DNA of 64,000 nt from JACVRW01 sp963746825 (GTDB lineage Bacteria; Actinomycetota; Thermoleophilia; Solirubrobacterales; Thermoleophilaceae). Under the pieces are notes generated by a model. It saw only the letters and a program-made list of their open reading frames with translations, did not search any database and was not told where the DNA came from. The position numbers and the translations under genes were made by a program. The number at the start of each line of letters is the position of its first letter. Within the stretch, counting starts at the first letter, position 1. The stretch covers positions 186,001 to 250,000 of the forward strand of contig CAVVCU010000010.1 in NCBI GenBank assembly GCA_963746825.1. The letters run 5' to 3'. Below are positions 49,166-56,478 of this stretch, piece after piece.

Positions 49166-49624
49166 GTGGGTGCCCGCGCCGGGCGAGCCCGTATCGTCCG
49201 AGGCCTGAAGCGCTACGCACTCGCCGCTCTCACCGCGTTCATAGCTCTCAACGTCTGGACGGGCAGCCCGCTGCTCGCGCTCTGGATCGGATCGCAGGTC
49301 CAGGGCGAGCAGAGTCAGCCCTCCATGGGCGCCTTCGCGGCCGTGATCGGCTGCCTGGTGCTGTTCAGCTTCCTGCTCTACCAGGCCCTCAAGCGCGTCA
49401 GCTACGCCTACCGCGAGGTCACCGGCACCATGCCCACGGTGCGCACGCACGCTCCGTGGCTGCGCAGCATGCGCGGCGAGCGCCCCGAGACGGCCGCCGC
49501 CAGGGCGAGGGTCAGCGGGCCGGAGCAGATCGTGGTGGTGTGCGTGATCCTGGCCGCGGTCGCCTTCGAGCTCTGGTTCTTCCTGTTCTCAGGGTCCTCG
49601 ATCGGTGGCGGGTCGGGACGCTGA
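49166..49624 (+). CDS. Membrane protein, hypothetical (3 TM)
   Basis: A 152-aa protein with TM segments near 18-38 (ALAALTAFIALNVWTGSPLL), 56-76 (FAAVIGCLVLFSFLLYQAL) and 122-142 (VVVCVILAAVAFELWFFLFS). The basic loop between TM2 and TM3 is likely cytoplasmic. No family is recognised. It starts at GTG 29 bp after the Usp gene, so a link with the kdp unit is possible but unsupported. Confidence 0.7.
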   Translation: MGARAGRARIVRGLKRYALAALTAFIALNVWTGSPLLALWIGSQVQGEQSQPSMGAFAAVIGCLVLFSFLLYQALKRVSYAYREVTGTMPTVRTHAPWLRSMRGERPETAAARARVSGPEQIVVVCVILAAVAFELWFFLFSGSSIGGGSGR

Positions 49625-49651
49625 TCTCGGCGCTATTCTCGGCCGCAAGCA

Positions 49652-50503
49652 ATGAGCGCTCGCGTAGCAGAACTCCTGGGCTCGTCGCTCGGCCGGCTTC
49701 GTCACGAGCCGACCGACAAGCGCATACGCGCGACGGTCGGTGGCAACGAGGTGGCGGACAGCAAGCGAGCCTTGCTCGTCTGGGAGCCGCGGCGGGTCGT
49801 GCCCTCCTACGCCGTCCCGATCGAGGACGTGACCGCGGAGCTCTCCCCGGCGGCCGGAGCGGGCGAGGAGTCCGACGCCCCGATCCTCCACCCGGGCATC
49901 CCCTTCAGCGCGCACTCGACCGACGGAGAGCCGCTCGACCTGCGGGCCGGCGGCGAGACCCGCGCCAACGTGGCGTTCCGCCCCGCCGACCCGGACCTGA
50001 ACGGTCACGTCCTGCTCGACTTCGACGGCTTCGACGCGTGGTACGAGGAGGACCAGGAGATCTTCGCTCACCCACGTGACCCCTTTCACAGCGTGGAGGC
50101 GCTGCGGAGCTCGCGTCACGTGCGGATCGAGGTCGCGGGCGAGCTGATCGCCGAGAGCCGCCGCCCGACGCTCGTGTTCGAGACCCACCTGCCCACGCGC
50201 TTCTACTTCCGGCGCGAGGACGTGAAGGTCGAGCTCAAGCCGAGCCCGCAGCGCACCCGCTGCCCTTACAAGGGCGAGGCGACCTACTGGTCCTTCGAGG
50301 CCGGAGGGCGCACCATCGACAACCTGCTGTGGAGCTATGAGGATCCCGTCGAAGACGCGAGGGCCCTCACCGGCCTGGTGGCCCTGTTCGATGAGGTGGT
50401 CGACGTGACGCTCGACGGCGAGCCGCGCGAACGCCCCGACACCCCCTTCGCCAGAGTGATGATCGAGGAGTTCGGTCTGGAGAGCTCCTCGGCTGACTCG
50501 TAA
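49652..50503 (+). CDS. DUF427-family protein, two domains
   Basis: A 283-aa protein with two DUF427-like halves. The first contains GGNEVADSKRALLVWEPRRV; the second (about 125-250) reads DAWYEEDQEIFAHPRDPFHS, then ESRRPTLVFETHLPTRFYF, CPYKGEATYWSF and NLLWSYEDPVEDA, the classic domain. DUF427 is a small beta-barrel of unknown function, common in actinobacteria. ATG 27 bp after the membrane protein. Confidence 0.85.
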   Translation: MSARVAELLGSSLGRLRHEPTDKRIRATVGGNEVADSKRALLVWEPRRVVPSYAVPIEDVTAELSPAAGAGEESDAPILHPGIPFSAHSTDGEPLDLRAGGETRANVAFRPADPDLNGHVLLDFDGFDAWYEEDQEIFAHPRDPFHSVEALRSSRHVRIEVAGELIAESRRPTLVFETHLPTRFYFRREDVKVELKPSPQRTRCPYKGEATYWSFEAGGRTIDNLLWSYEDPVEDARALTGLVALFDEVVDVTLDGEPRERPDTPFARVMIEEFGLESSSADS

Positions 50504-50538
50504 CGCAGGTTCGCTTGGCGGCCTATCCTCGCCGGTGG

Positions 50539-50612
50539 GCCCCCGTAGCTCAGCTGGAAAGAGCGGCTGCCTTCTAAGCAGCGGGTCGCAGGTTCGAGTC
50601 CTGCCGGGGGCA
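50539..50612 (+). tRNA. tRNA-Arg (TCT)
   Basis: Acceptor arms GCCCCCG and CGGGGGC pair fully. The anticodon arm GCTGC-CTTCTAA-GCAGC has anticodon TCT; the T arm GCAGG-TTCGAGT-CCTGC is normal. The discriminator is A. Its 3' half is repeated exactly at 51756-51794. Confidence 0.95.
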
Positions 50613-50728
50613 TGGTCACGGGCGGCGGACATTGGTCGCGCGAATCGCAGGGCGAGTGGCCTTGCTTTCTGGTCCGCGGTGGACGAGGATCGCTCCGTCC
50701 CTAACACTTCCAGTCAGGCGGTACTTCG

Positions 50729-51055
50729 ATGGCGCTTTACCTGACCCGTTTCAGCTACTCGACGGACGCTATGAAGGGGCTGCTCAGTGACCCGCAGGAC
50801 AGGAGCGTCGCGGCGCGGGAACTGGCGGATTCACTTGGCGGCAAGCTCTTGGGCTTCTGGTACGCCTTTGGAGAGTTCGACGGAGTCTTTTTGATGGACG
50901 GGCCCGACAACGCGTCGGCGGCGGCGGTGGCTATGGCCGTCGGCGCCAGCGGAGCGTTATCGGAGGTCGAGACGACAGTGCTGCTCGACATGGACGAGGC
51001 CCAGGATGCGATGCGGAAGGCCGCCGCAGCAACGTACCGGCCGCCAGGTTCATAG
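50729..51055 (+). CDS. GYD-domain protein
   Basis: A 108-aa alpha/beta protein of the GYD family. LYLTRFSYSTDAMKGLLSDP at the N-terminus, the YAFGEFDGVFLMDGPDNASA centre (the GxYD-like strand) and VAMAVGASGALSEVETTVLL are typical. The family is a ferredoxin-like fold of unknown role. It lies between the two copies of the tRNA-Arg repeat, 116 bp after the tRNA. Confidence 0.82.
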   Translation: MALYLTRFSYSTDAMKGLLSDPQDRSVAARELADSLGGKLLGFWYAFGEFDGVFLMDGPDNASAAAVAMAVGASGALSEVETTVLLDMDEAQDAMRKAAAATYRPPGS

Positions 51056-51122
51056 GTCACCGCTGCGTCAGGTTGGTCGACGAATCGCGTCGCGCTGGGT
51101 GCGTAGCCGCTCGGCAGCCCGC

Positions 51123-51656
51123 TCAGGCGCTTGGCGTCGGGGGCGACGCGGAGGGCGACTCCGCTTGCTCGATCGGCTGCTGTGCCGATGCCGACTTGAG
51201 CGACCCGGCTGGCTGGCCTCCGGCCTCCCAGACCTGGTTCAGGTTGCTCTGCATGAGTGGCGCCACGACGAGATTCACCAGCGGGATCAGTCCGAGGATG
51301 AACACCAAGACCACGGCGAGGTTGTTCGATCCGAGCACCAAGTTCTGAGAGGTCTCGATGCGCTTGAGCGTTCGCCAGAAGCTGACAAACAGCGGCACGA
51401 TGACGAGGGCACCGATGGTCACGGCGACCACCGACATGATCGGGTTGTCGCCGAGCTCGGGCCTGCGGTTCGCTCGGCCGAGGTCGGCCATCTCGCGGTT
51501 GATGAAGTACCACCAGAAGATGTGGTAGATGCCCAGCGTGATGAGGCCGAGCGCCAGCACAGCGAGCGGGTTGCGGATCTTGGCGGTTGTCCCCGCCCCC
51601 GGGATTGCGAGTTCCTGGGCCACGGCGTCCCAGTCTCCTTGCCTGAGCACCGACAT
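51123..51656 (-). CDS. DUF4234-family membrane protein
   Basis: A 177-aa protein. After a short N-terminal part (MSVLRQGDWDAVAQELAIPG), KIRNPLAVLALGLITLGIYH and IFWWYFINREMADLGRANRR match DUF4234; two or three further TM helices follow (GALVIVPLFVSFWR; AVVLVFILGLIPLVNLVVAP). The C-terminus is Pro/Ser/Ala-rich. The ATG at 51656 is preferred because the longer frame would read back through the tRNA-Arg fragment. Function unknown. Confidence 0.75.
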   Translation of the reverse strand: MSVLRQGDWDAVAQELAIPGAGTTAKIRNPLAVLALGLITLGIYHIFWWYFINREMADLGRANRRPELGDNPIMSVVAVTIGALVIVPLFVSFWRTLKRIETSQNLVLGSNNLAVVLVFILGLIPLVNLVVAPLMQSNLNQVWEAGGQPAGSLKSASAQQPIEQAESPSASPPTPSA

Positions 51657-51755
51657 GCAACCGCTGGGCGTCGGCCACCGCCTCGGAGGCGTCGTCGAGT
51701 GCGCTCGGTCTCGGCGACAGGCGGCGGTAGACTGCAGCATCTGCTCGCCCCTTCT

Positions 51756-51794
51756 TAAGCAGCGGGTCGCAGGTTCGAGTCCTGCCGGGGGCAT
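51756..51794 (+). repeat. Partial tRNA-Arg (3' half), candidate attR
   Basis: Identical over 39 bp to 50575-50613. It has no 5' half and cannot fold as a tRNA. Confidence 0.8.
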
Positions 51795-51796
51795 CT

Positions 51797-51943
51797 ATGG
51801 AGAAACGCCACAAGCCCGATATCGACACCGTTCGCGAGGTTCTCCGTGAGGAGGAGGATCGCGTGCGCGAAGAGCCGCCGCGCGAGGAGCCCCCGGCCGA
51901 GGACTCGAGCGCTGACGAGCAGGAGGACGACGCCGGCTCCTGA
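51797..51943 (+). CDS. 48-aa acidic peptide, hypothetical
   Basis: The ATG at 51797, 2 bp after the tRNA-Arg repeat, opens MEKRHKPDIDTVREVLREEE followed by a Glu/Asp/Pro-rich tail ending at TGA 51943. Highly charged and probably disordered. No clear ribosome site, so it may be leaderless or not translated. Confidence 0.45.
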   Translation: MEKRHKPDIDTVREVLREEEDRVREEPPREEPPAEDSSADEQEDDAGS

Positions 51944-51983
51944 CCGGCTTCCGTCCGGCCTTCTCATCACCGTCGTGGTGAGA

Positions 51984-52442
51984 ATGCTGGACCAGTTCTA
52001 CCTTCCGACGAGCGTGCACTACCTCGCCGATCGTCACGTGTGGGCCCGGCCCGAGGAGGACGGTTGCGTGACCGTGGGGGCCGCGGCGCCCCTGCGCGAG
52101 GTGTTGTGGCACGCGCCGGAGGTGGAGTTCTGGGCGGTTGACCGGGTCGAGGTGGGAAGCACGATCGCCACCGCCAGTGCCCGCCACGGCCGGCGCATCG
52201 CGATCGCCTCGCCGCTCGCCGGCACGCTCGTCGAAGTCAACGCGCTGCTCGACGTGGCGCCGCACGCGCTCGTGGTGCAGCCCTACCTGCGCGGCTGGGT
52301 CGCCCGGATATATCCCGACAACTGGGAGCGCGACTCCTACACCCTGCTCAGCGGGTCGACGGGCGCCGCCCTGTATCGCGAGCGCCTCGAGAGCACGCTC
52401 GGCCGCGGTCGTCCCGAGGCCTTCGCCGGCGTGCTGCTCTAG
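51984..52442 (+). CDS. Glycine cleavage H-like protein lacking the lipoyl lysine
   Basis: A 152-aa protein with the barrel-sandwich hybrid fold of GcvH. YLADRHVWARPEEDGCVTVG aligns with the usual Y-x-x-x-H-x-W start, ASPLAGTLVEVNALLDVAPH with the second half-motif, and LRGWVARIYPDNWERD with the C-terminus. At the lipoylation hairpin, where GcvH has ESVKA, this protein reads TASARHGRR without a Lys, so it cannot be lipoylated at the normal site. No gcvT or gcvP lies near. ATG at 51984 (GTG at 51978 possible). Confidence 0.7.
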   Translation: MLDQFYLPTSVHYLADRHVWARPEEDGCVTVGAAAPLREVLWHAPEVEFWAVDRVEVGSTIATASARHGRRIAIASPLAGTLVEVNALLDVAPHALVVQPYLRGWVARIYPDNWERDSYTLLSGSTGAALYRERLESTLGRGRPEAFAGVLL

Positions 52443-52446
52443 CCCA

Positions 52447-52809
52447 CTAGTAGTTGCCGGACAGGTAGTCCCAGGCCCGGCGCAGCTTTCGCTCCAGCTC
52501 GCCCTCGGTGGTGTCGTCGGGGGTCGCGTCCATGGCCGCGGGGTTCTCCGAGGGCTCGGGCAGCCCTTCGGCGGCGGCCCGGTCGATCGAGAGGGTCACG
52601 CCGCGCTCGTGGATCTCGCCGACTTGTGGGGCGTCCACGAAGCGGTGGCCTCCGGGCAGCACGCTCGTGTCGAGAACGATCCCGTCGAAGATGTCCTTGT
52701 CGGGCTCGGCCAGCACGTGCTCGACCACCCCGAGCTGCTCGCCGTCGCTGGTGTAGACGGCGACCCCGGGCTGGAGGGTCATGTACGAGCCGGGTGCCCC
52801 GAGGTCCAT
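52447..52809 (-). CDS. PRC-barrel-like/DUF2171-like protein
   Basis: A 120-aa protein. MTLQPGVAVYTSDGEQLGVV and EHVLAEPDKDIFDGIVLD look like a PRC-barrel-type beta domain, followed by an acidic, helical C-terminus (TEGELERKLRRAWDYLSGNY). The role is unknown. ATG at 52809, divergent from glucose dehydrogenase with 44 bp between starts. TACCCT on the minus strand (52823-52818) is 8 nt before the ATG. Confidence 0.65.
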   Translation of the reverse strand: MDLGAPGSYMTLQPGVAVYTSDGEQLGVVEHVLAEPDKDIFDGIVLDTSVLPGGHRFVDAPQVGEIHERGVTLSIDRAAAEGLPEPSENPAAMDATPDDTTEGELERKLRRAWDYLSGNY

Positions 52810-52853
52810 GCCGCGGGAGGGTACTCGGCGCGCCGCCGGGGTAAGGCTCGGCT

Positions 52854-53903
52854 ATGCAGGCCATCACCGTCGTGCCCGGCGATCCGGACAGCGCAACCCT
52901 CAGCCAGGTGGAAGAGCCCAGCGCAGGGGAGGGACAGCTCCTGGTGGAGACCCTGCGTCTCGGGGTGTGCGGGACCGACCGCGAGATCGTCGACGGCAAC
53001 CACGGCGAGCCGCCGCCCGGGCGCGAGCAGCTCGTGCTCGGCCACGAGCTGCTGGGCCGGGTGCGCCAGGCCCCGGGCGGCTCGGCGTTCGCGCCCGGTG
53101 ACCTGGTGGCCGGCATCGTGCGCCGGCCCGATCCCGTGCCGTGCGCGTGCTGCGCTCGCGGCGAGTGGGACATGTGCCGCAACGGCCTCTACACCGAGCG
53201 CGGCATCAAGGCGCGCGACGGCTACGGCGCCGAGCTGGTGGCCCTCGAGCAGGACTTCGCGATCCCCGTGGACGCCGGGTTGGGCGAGCTCGGGGTGCTG
53301 ACCGAGCCGGCCAGCGTGCTGGCCAAGGCCTGGGAGCAGATCGAGCGCATCCGCGCGCGCGCCTGCGCCGTGCACGATCGGGCCCTGGTCACCGGCGCGG
53401 GCCCGATCGGCCTGCTTGCGGCCCTGATGTCGGTGCAGCGCGGCATGGAGACCCACGTGCTCGACCGCGCCGAAAGCGGCATCAAGCCCGACCTGGTGAC
53501 CGCACTGGGAGCGACCTACCACACCGGCTCGATCGAAGAGCTGTGCGAGGACGCCGAGCCGGACATCATCGTCGAGTGCACCGGAGTGGCCCAGCTGGTG
53601 GTGGACGCCATGCGCTTCACCGCGCCGGGAGCGATCGTCTGCCTGACCGGCGTGGCGCCGAAGCGGACCCTGCAGGTGGACGTCGGCGAGATCAACAACG
53701 AGATCGTGCTCGAGAACGACGTCATCTTCGGCTCGGTCAACGCCAATCGGCGCCACTTCGAGCAGGCCTCGGGCGCGCTCGCGCAGGCCGACCGCGACTG
53801 GCTGGGCCGGCTTATCACCCGCGAAGTGCCGCTCGAGCGCTGGAGCGAGGCCCTCGACAAGAACGACGACGACATCAAGGTGGTCGTCGAGTTCGCTAGC
53901 TAG
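52854..53903 (+). CDS. Glucose 1-dehydrogenase-like Zn-dependent dehydrogenase
   Basis: A 349-aa MDR-family enzyme. RLGVCGTDREIVDGNHGEPP holds the catalytic-Zn Cys, VLGHELLGRVRQAPGG the Zn His, and CACCARGEWDMCRNGLYTER the structural Cys cluster. ALVTGAGPIGLLAALMSVQR is the NAD(P) loop. The C-terminus (NDVIFGSVNANRRHFEQASG) is typical of glucose dehydrogenases such as those of archaea. It likely oxidises glucose to gluconolactone. A sugar-nucleotide decarboxylase gene follows after 10 bp. Confidence 0.85.
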   Translation: MQAITVVPGDPDSATLSQVEEPSAGEGQLLVETLRLGVCGTDREIVDGNHGEPPPGREQLVLGHELLGRVRQAPGGSAFAPGDLVAGIVRRPDPVPCACCARGEWDMCRNGLYTERGIKARDGYGAELVALEQDFAIPVDAGLGELGVLTEPASVLAKAWEQIERIRARACAVHDRALVTGAGPIGLLAALMSVQRGMETHVLDRAESGIKPDLVTALGATYHTGSIEELCEDAEPDIIVECTGVAQLVVDAMRFTAPGAIVCLTGVAPKRTLQVDVGEINNEIVLENDVIFGSVNANRRHFEQASGALAQADRDWLGRLITREVPLERWSEALDKNDDDIKVVVEFAS

Positions 53904-53906
53904 GGT
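53901..53906 (+). promoter_or_regulatory. TANNNT -10 box before the decarboxylase gene
   Basis: TAGGGT overlaps the TAG stop of glucose dehydrogenase and ends 7 nt before the GTG at 53914. Confidence 0.4.
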
Positions 53907-53913
53907 CTCGGGC

Positions 53914-54864
53914 GTGGCCACGTCGCTAGTCACCGGGGGAGCCGGCTTTCTCGGCTCGCATCTGTGCGACTACCTGATCGCCCGCGGCCAGCGCGTGGTG
54001 TGCGTGGACAACCTCGAGACCGGCTCCCTCGAGAACATCCGCCACCTCGAGACCGGCGCGGACTTCCGCTTCGAGATGCTCGACATCACCAGCCACTACG
54101 AGATCGACGAGCCGGTGGACTACGTGTTCCACATGGCCTCCCCGGCGAGCCCGATCGACTACGCGCGCCTGCCGCTGCACACCCTCAAGGTGGGTGCGTA
54201 CGGCACTCACAACACACTGGGCCTGGCCAAGAAGCACCGCGCCCGCTTCCTGCTGGCCTCGACGAGCGAGGTCTACGGCGACCCGCTGGTGCACCCGCAG
54301 CCCGAGTCCTACTGGGGCAACGTCAACCCGATCGGCCCCCGCGGCGTGTACGACGAAGCCAAGCGCTACGCCGAGGCGCTGACGATGGCCTACCTGCGCC
54401 AGCAGGGCGTGAACACCTGCATCGCTCGGATCTTCAACACCTCGGGGCCGAAGATGAGGCCCCACGACGGCCGGGCCATCCCCACCTTCCTGCGCCAGGC
54501 CATGACCGACCGGCCGCTGACCGTGTTCGGCGACGGCTCCCAGACGCGCAGCTTCTGTTACGTCGACGACCTGATCCGCGGGCTCGTGCTGTTGGCCGAG
54601 TCGGAGGTCCACGAGCCGGTCAACCTCGGCAACCCCGGGGAGATGAGCCTGCTCGACCTGGCCAAGGTGATCATCGAGCTGACCGAGTCGCGCTCCGAGA
54701 TCGTGTTCGAGGCGCTGCCGATCGACGATCCTCAGGTGCGCCAGCCCGACATCACGCGCGCCCGCCAGCTGCTTGGGTGGGAGCCCGAGGTCGAGTTCCG
54801 CGACGGGCTGCGCCGCACCATCGATCACTACGCGAAGAACCTCGGAAGCCCGGCGGAGCGATGA
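53914..54864 (+). CDS. UDP-glucuronate decarboxylase-like SDR (UXS type)
   Basis: A 316-aa extended SDR. SLVTGGAGFLGSHLCDYLIA is the NAD loop, LASTSEVYGDPLVHPQPESY has the catalytic Ser region, GVYDEAKRYAEALTMAY the YxxxK pair, and RIFNTSGPKMRPHDGRAIPT the UXS-type sugar-nucleotide site. It likely converts UDP-glucuronate to UDP-xylose for surface glycans. GTG start; its TGA overlaps the next ATG. Confidence 0.87.
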   Translation: MATSLVTGGAGFLGSHLCDYLIARGQRVVCVDNLETGSLENIRHLETGADFRFEMLDITSHYEIDEPVDYVFHMASPASPIDYARLPLHTLKVGAYGTHNTLGLAKKHRARFLLASTSEVYGDPLVHPQPESYWGNVNPIGPRGVYDEAKRYAEALTMAYLRQQGVNTCIARIFNTSGPKMRPHDGRAIPTFLRQAMTDRPLTVFGDGSQTRSFCYVDDLIRGLVLLAESEVHEPVNLGNPGEMSLLDLAKVIIELTESRSEIVFEALPIDDPQVRQPDITRARQLLGWEPEVEFRDGLRRTIDHYAKNLGSPAER

Positions 54865-55136
54865 GCTCGGAGGGCAAGAACCTCGAGGCCATCAGCAAGG
54901 CCATCGACACCCACAACCAGGGATGCGAGTGGCCGGCGGTTGCGATCGAGTTGAATCCATTCGAGCTGGAGCGGCTCGGCTGGGACACCATCCGAGGCCT
55001 TCCCGTCCGGCCCAACGCCGAGCTCGGCAGCGGCCGCTTCCGGGTGGTCTGCGCGCGCGAGGAGGGCGAGCCGGGCGAGATCGTGGAAGCGGTGGCGGAG
55101 CAGACAGTGCCCGCCGAGCCGGTCAAGGTCGGCTAG
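54861..55136 (+). CDS. Hypothetical 91-aa protein coupled to UXS
   Basis: A small soluble protein, ATG overlapping the UXS stop by 4 bp. It contains EAISKAIDTHNQGCEWPAVA, IELNPFELERLGWDTIRGLP and ELGSGRFRVVCAREEG. No catalytic motif is evident; the single central Cys is notable. Coupling suggests co-expression with UXS. The 3' end abuts the convergent decarboxylase gene. Confidence 0.7.
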   Translation: MSSEGKNLEAISKAIDTHNQGCEWPAVAIELNPFELERLGWDTIRGLPVRPNAELGSGRFRVVCAREEGEPGEIVEAVAEQTVPAEPVKVG

Positions 55137-56363
55137 CTAGAGCGCGTTCAGCACCGCGTCGATGACCAGGTCGGGGTCCGCGTTGGGATTCGCGGCCACG
55201 GAGCGCAGCCAGGTCTCGTCGTGCACGGTGGTGAGGGAAACGAAGGCTCCTCGCGTGCGCGCGTGTACCTCTGCGGCTTCGGCATCGGCCGGGCGCCACA
55301 ACACCACGCCCGTCGCGGGCGGCGCGAACAGCTCCAGCCGCGGCTCTTCGTCCACCCGCTCCGCGAGCTGCTTCGCCTTGGCCATGCAGGTCTCGATCCG
55401 CCGGGCCGTGCCCTCGCGCCCCCAGGCCAGCAGGGTCAGGGCCAGGGGTAACGCACTCCCTCCGTGGGAGCCCAGCAGACCGACGTTGGGATCGGCCAGG
55501 TAGCCGCCGCCAAAGGAGATGACGTCGTGGGCGGCGGCGCTGTCGCGGAACATCAGCGCGGCGCACTCCTTGGGCTGGAACAGCCACTTGTGGGCCGAGA
55601 AGCCCACCGAGTCGGCGCGGTCGACGCCCTCGAGGATGTGCGCATGACTCTCGCTCAGGCGGAGCGGGCCGGCCCACGCGGCGTCGATGTGGCGCCAGGC
55701 GGCGTCGGGAAAGGCATCGAGGGGGTCCACCGCTCCCGAGGCCACGGTGCCCGCCGTGAGCACGACCGCTGTGCGCCTTGGGTCCTCGAGCCGGGCCGGT
55801 GTCACCCGGTGGTCGTGGTGGCCTGCCGGCAGCTCGACGAGCTCGAGTTGCAGCAGCCGGGCCGCCTTGCGGACGCTGAGGTGGGCGAGCTCCGACGCGA
55901 CGACAGTGTCGACGCCGTGCAGCTCGCGGGCCGCCCACAGCGCGGTGAGCGTGGCCAGGCTCGCCCCCGGCAGCAGGTGGCCGCCGTCCATGCCGAAGAA
56001 GGGAGTGAGCCAGCCGATCACCGAGCGCTCGAGGGCTCGCGCGACGGGGGCGGAGTCGTGGTGCAGCAGGTTCTGGTTGAGCGACGCGGCCCAGAGCGCG
56101 CCCGCCCAGGCTGGCCAGGGAGTGGGCGGGTCCATGTGCCCGAAGTAGCCCGGGTGGCCGAGCCGGGCGGCGCCGCCGAGGATGGCCGGGGCGAGCGCCT
56201 CCAGCGCCGCCATCGCGCCGGCGCCGGTCTCGGGGAGGCGGTCGGGCCAGGCGGCGACGGCTTCGCGCGGCAGCGGATCGGAGGCTCGCTCGGCGTACTC
56301 GGCCAGCAGCTCGACCGCCCGCTTCAGGCCTTCGACATCGGCCGCGAAGTCGGGATCGGCCAT
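55137..56363 (-). CDS. PLP-dependent group II amino-acid decarboxylase-like protein
   Basis: A 408-aa fold-I PLP enzyme of the AADC/glutamate decarboxylase superfamily. LGHPGYFGHMDPPTPWPAWA and ASLNQNLLHHDSAPVARALE are the N-terminal substrate motifs, WRHIDAAWAGPL the PLP Asp region, and SVGFSAHKWLFQPKECAAL contains the PLP-binding Lys (HKW). The amino acid is unknown. ATG at 56363. It is divergent from the subtilase with 115 bp between starts. Confidence 0.85.
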   Translation of the reverse strand: MADPDFAADVEGLKRAVELLAEYAERASDPLPREAVAAWPDRLPETGAGAMAALEALAPAILGGAARLGHPGYFGHMDPPTPWPAWAGALWAASLNQNLLHHDSAPVARALERSVIGWLTPFFGMDGGHLLPGASLATLTALWAARELHGVDTVVASELAHLSVRKAARLLQLELVELPAGHHDHRVTPARLEDPRRTAVVLTAGTVASGAVDPLDAFPDAAWRHIDAAWAGPLRLSESHAHILEGVDRADSVGFSAHKWLFQPKECAALMFRDSAAAHDVISFGGGYLADPNVGLLGSHGGSALPLALTLLAWGREGTARRIETCMAKAKQLAERVDEEPRLELFAPPATGVVLWRPADAEAAEVHARTRGAFVSLTTVHDETWLRSVAANPNADPDLVIDAVLNAL

Positions 56364-56478
56364 TGCTCTCAAGCTACCGCGGCAATCAGCCGAAGAAACC
56401 TGGACGGATGTACTACCCCGTTCCATGGATGCGCCGTTTGACCCCCAGGACAGCTCTAACCTTGACCAAGCGCCTCGC

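Larger units (their letters stand above)
50575..51794. mobile_element. Putative tRNA-Arg-associated insertion bounded by a 39-bp direct repeat
   Basis: Bases 50575-50613 (tRNA-Arg from the anticodon loop to just past the 3' end) are repeated without mismatch at 51756-51794. Tyrosine-recombinase elements typically leave such a split tRNA end as attL and attR. The 1.2 kb inside holds a GYD gene and a DUF4234 gene but no integrase, so it is a remnant or was mobilised in trans. Confidence 0.55.
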
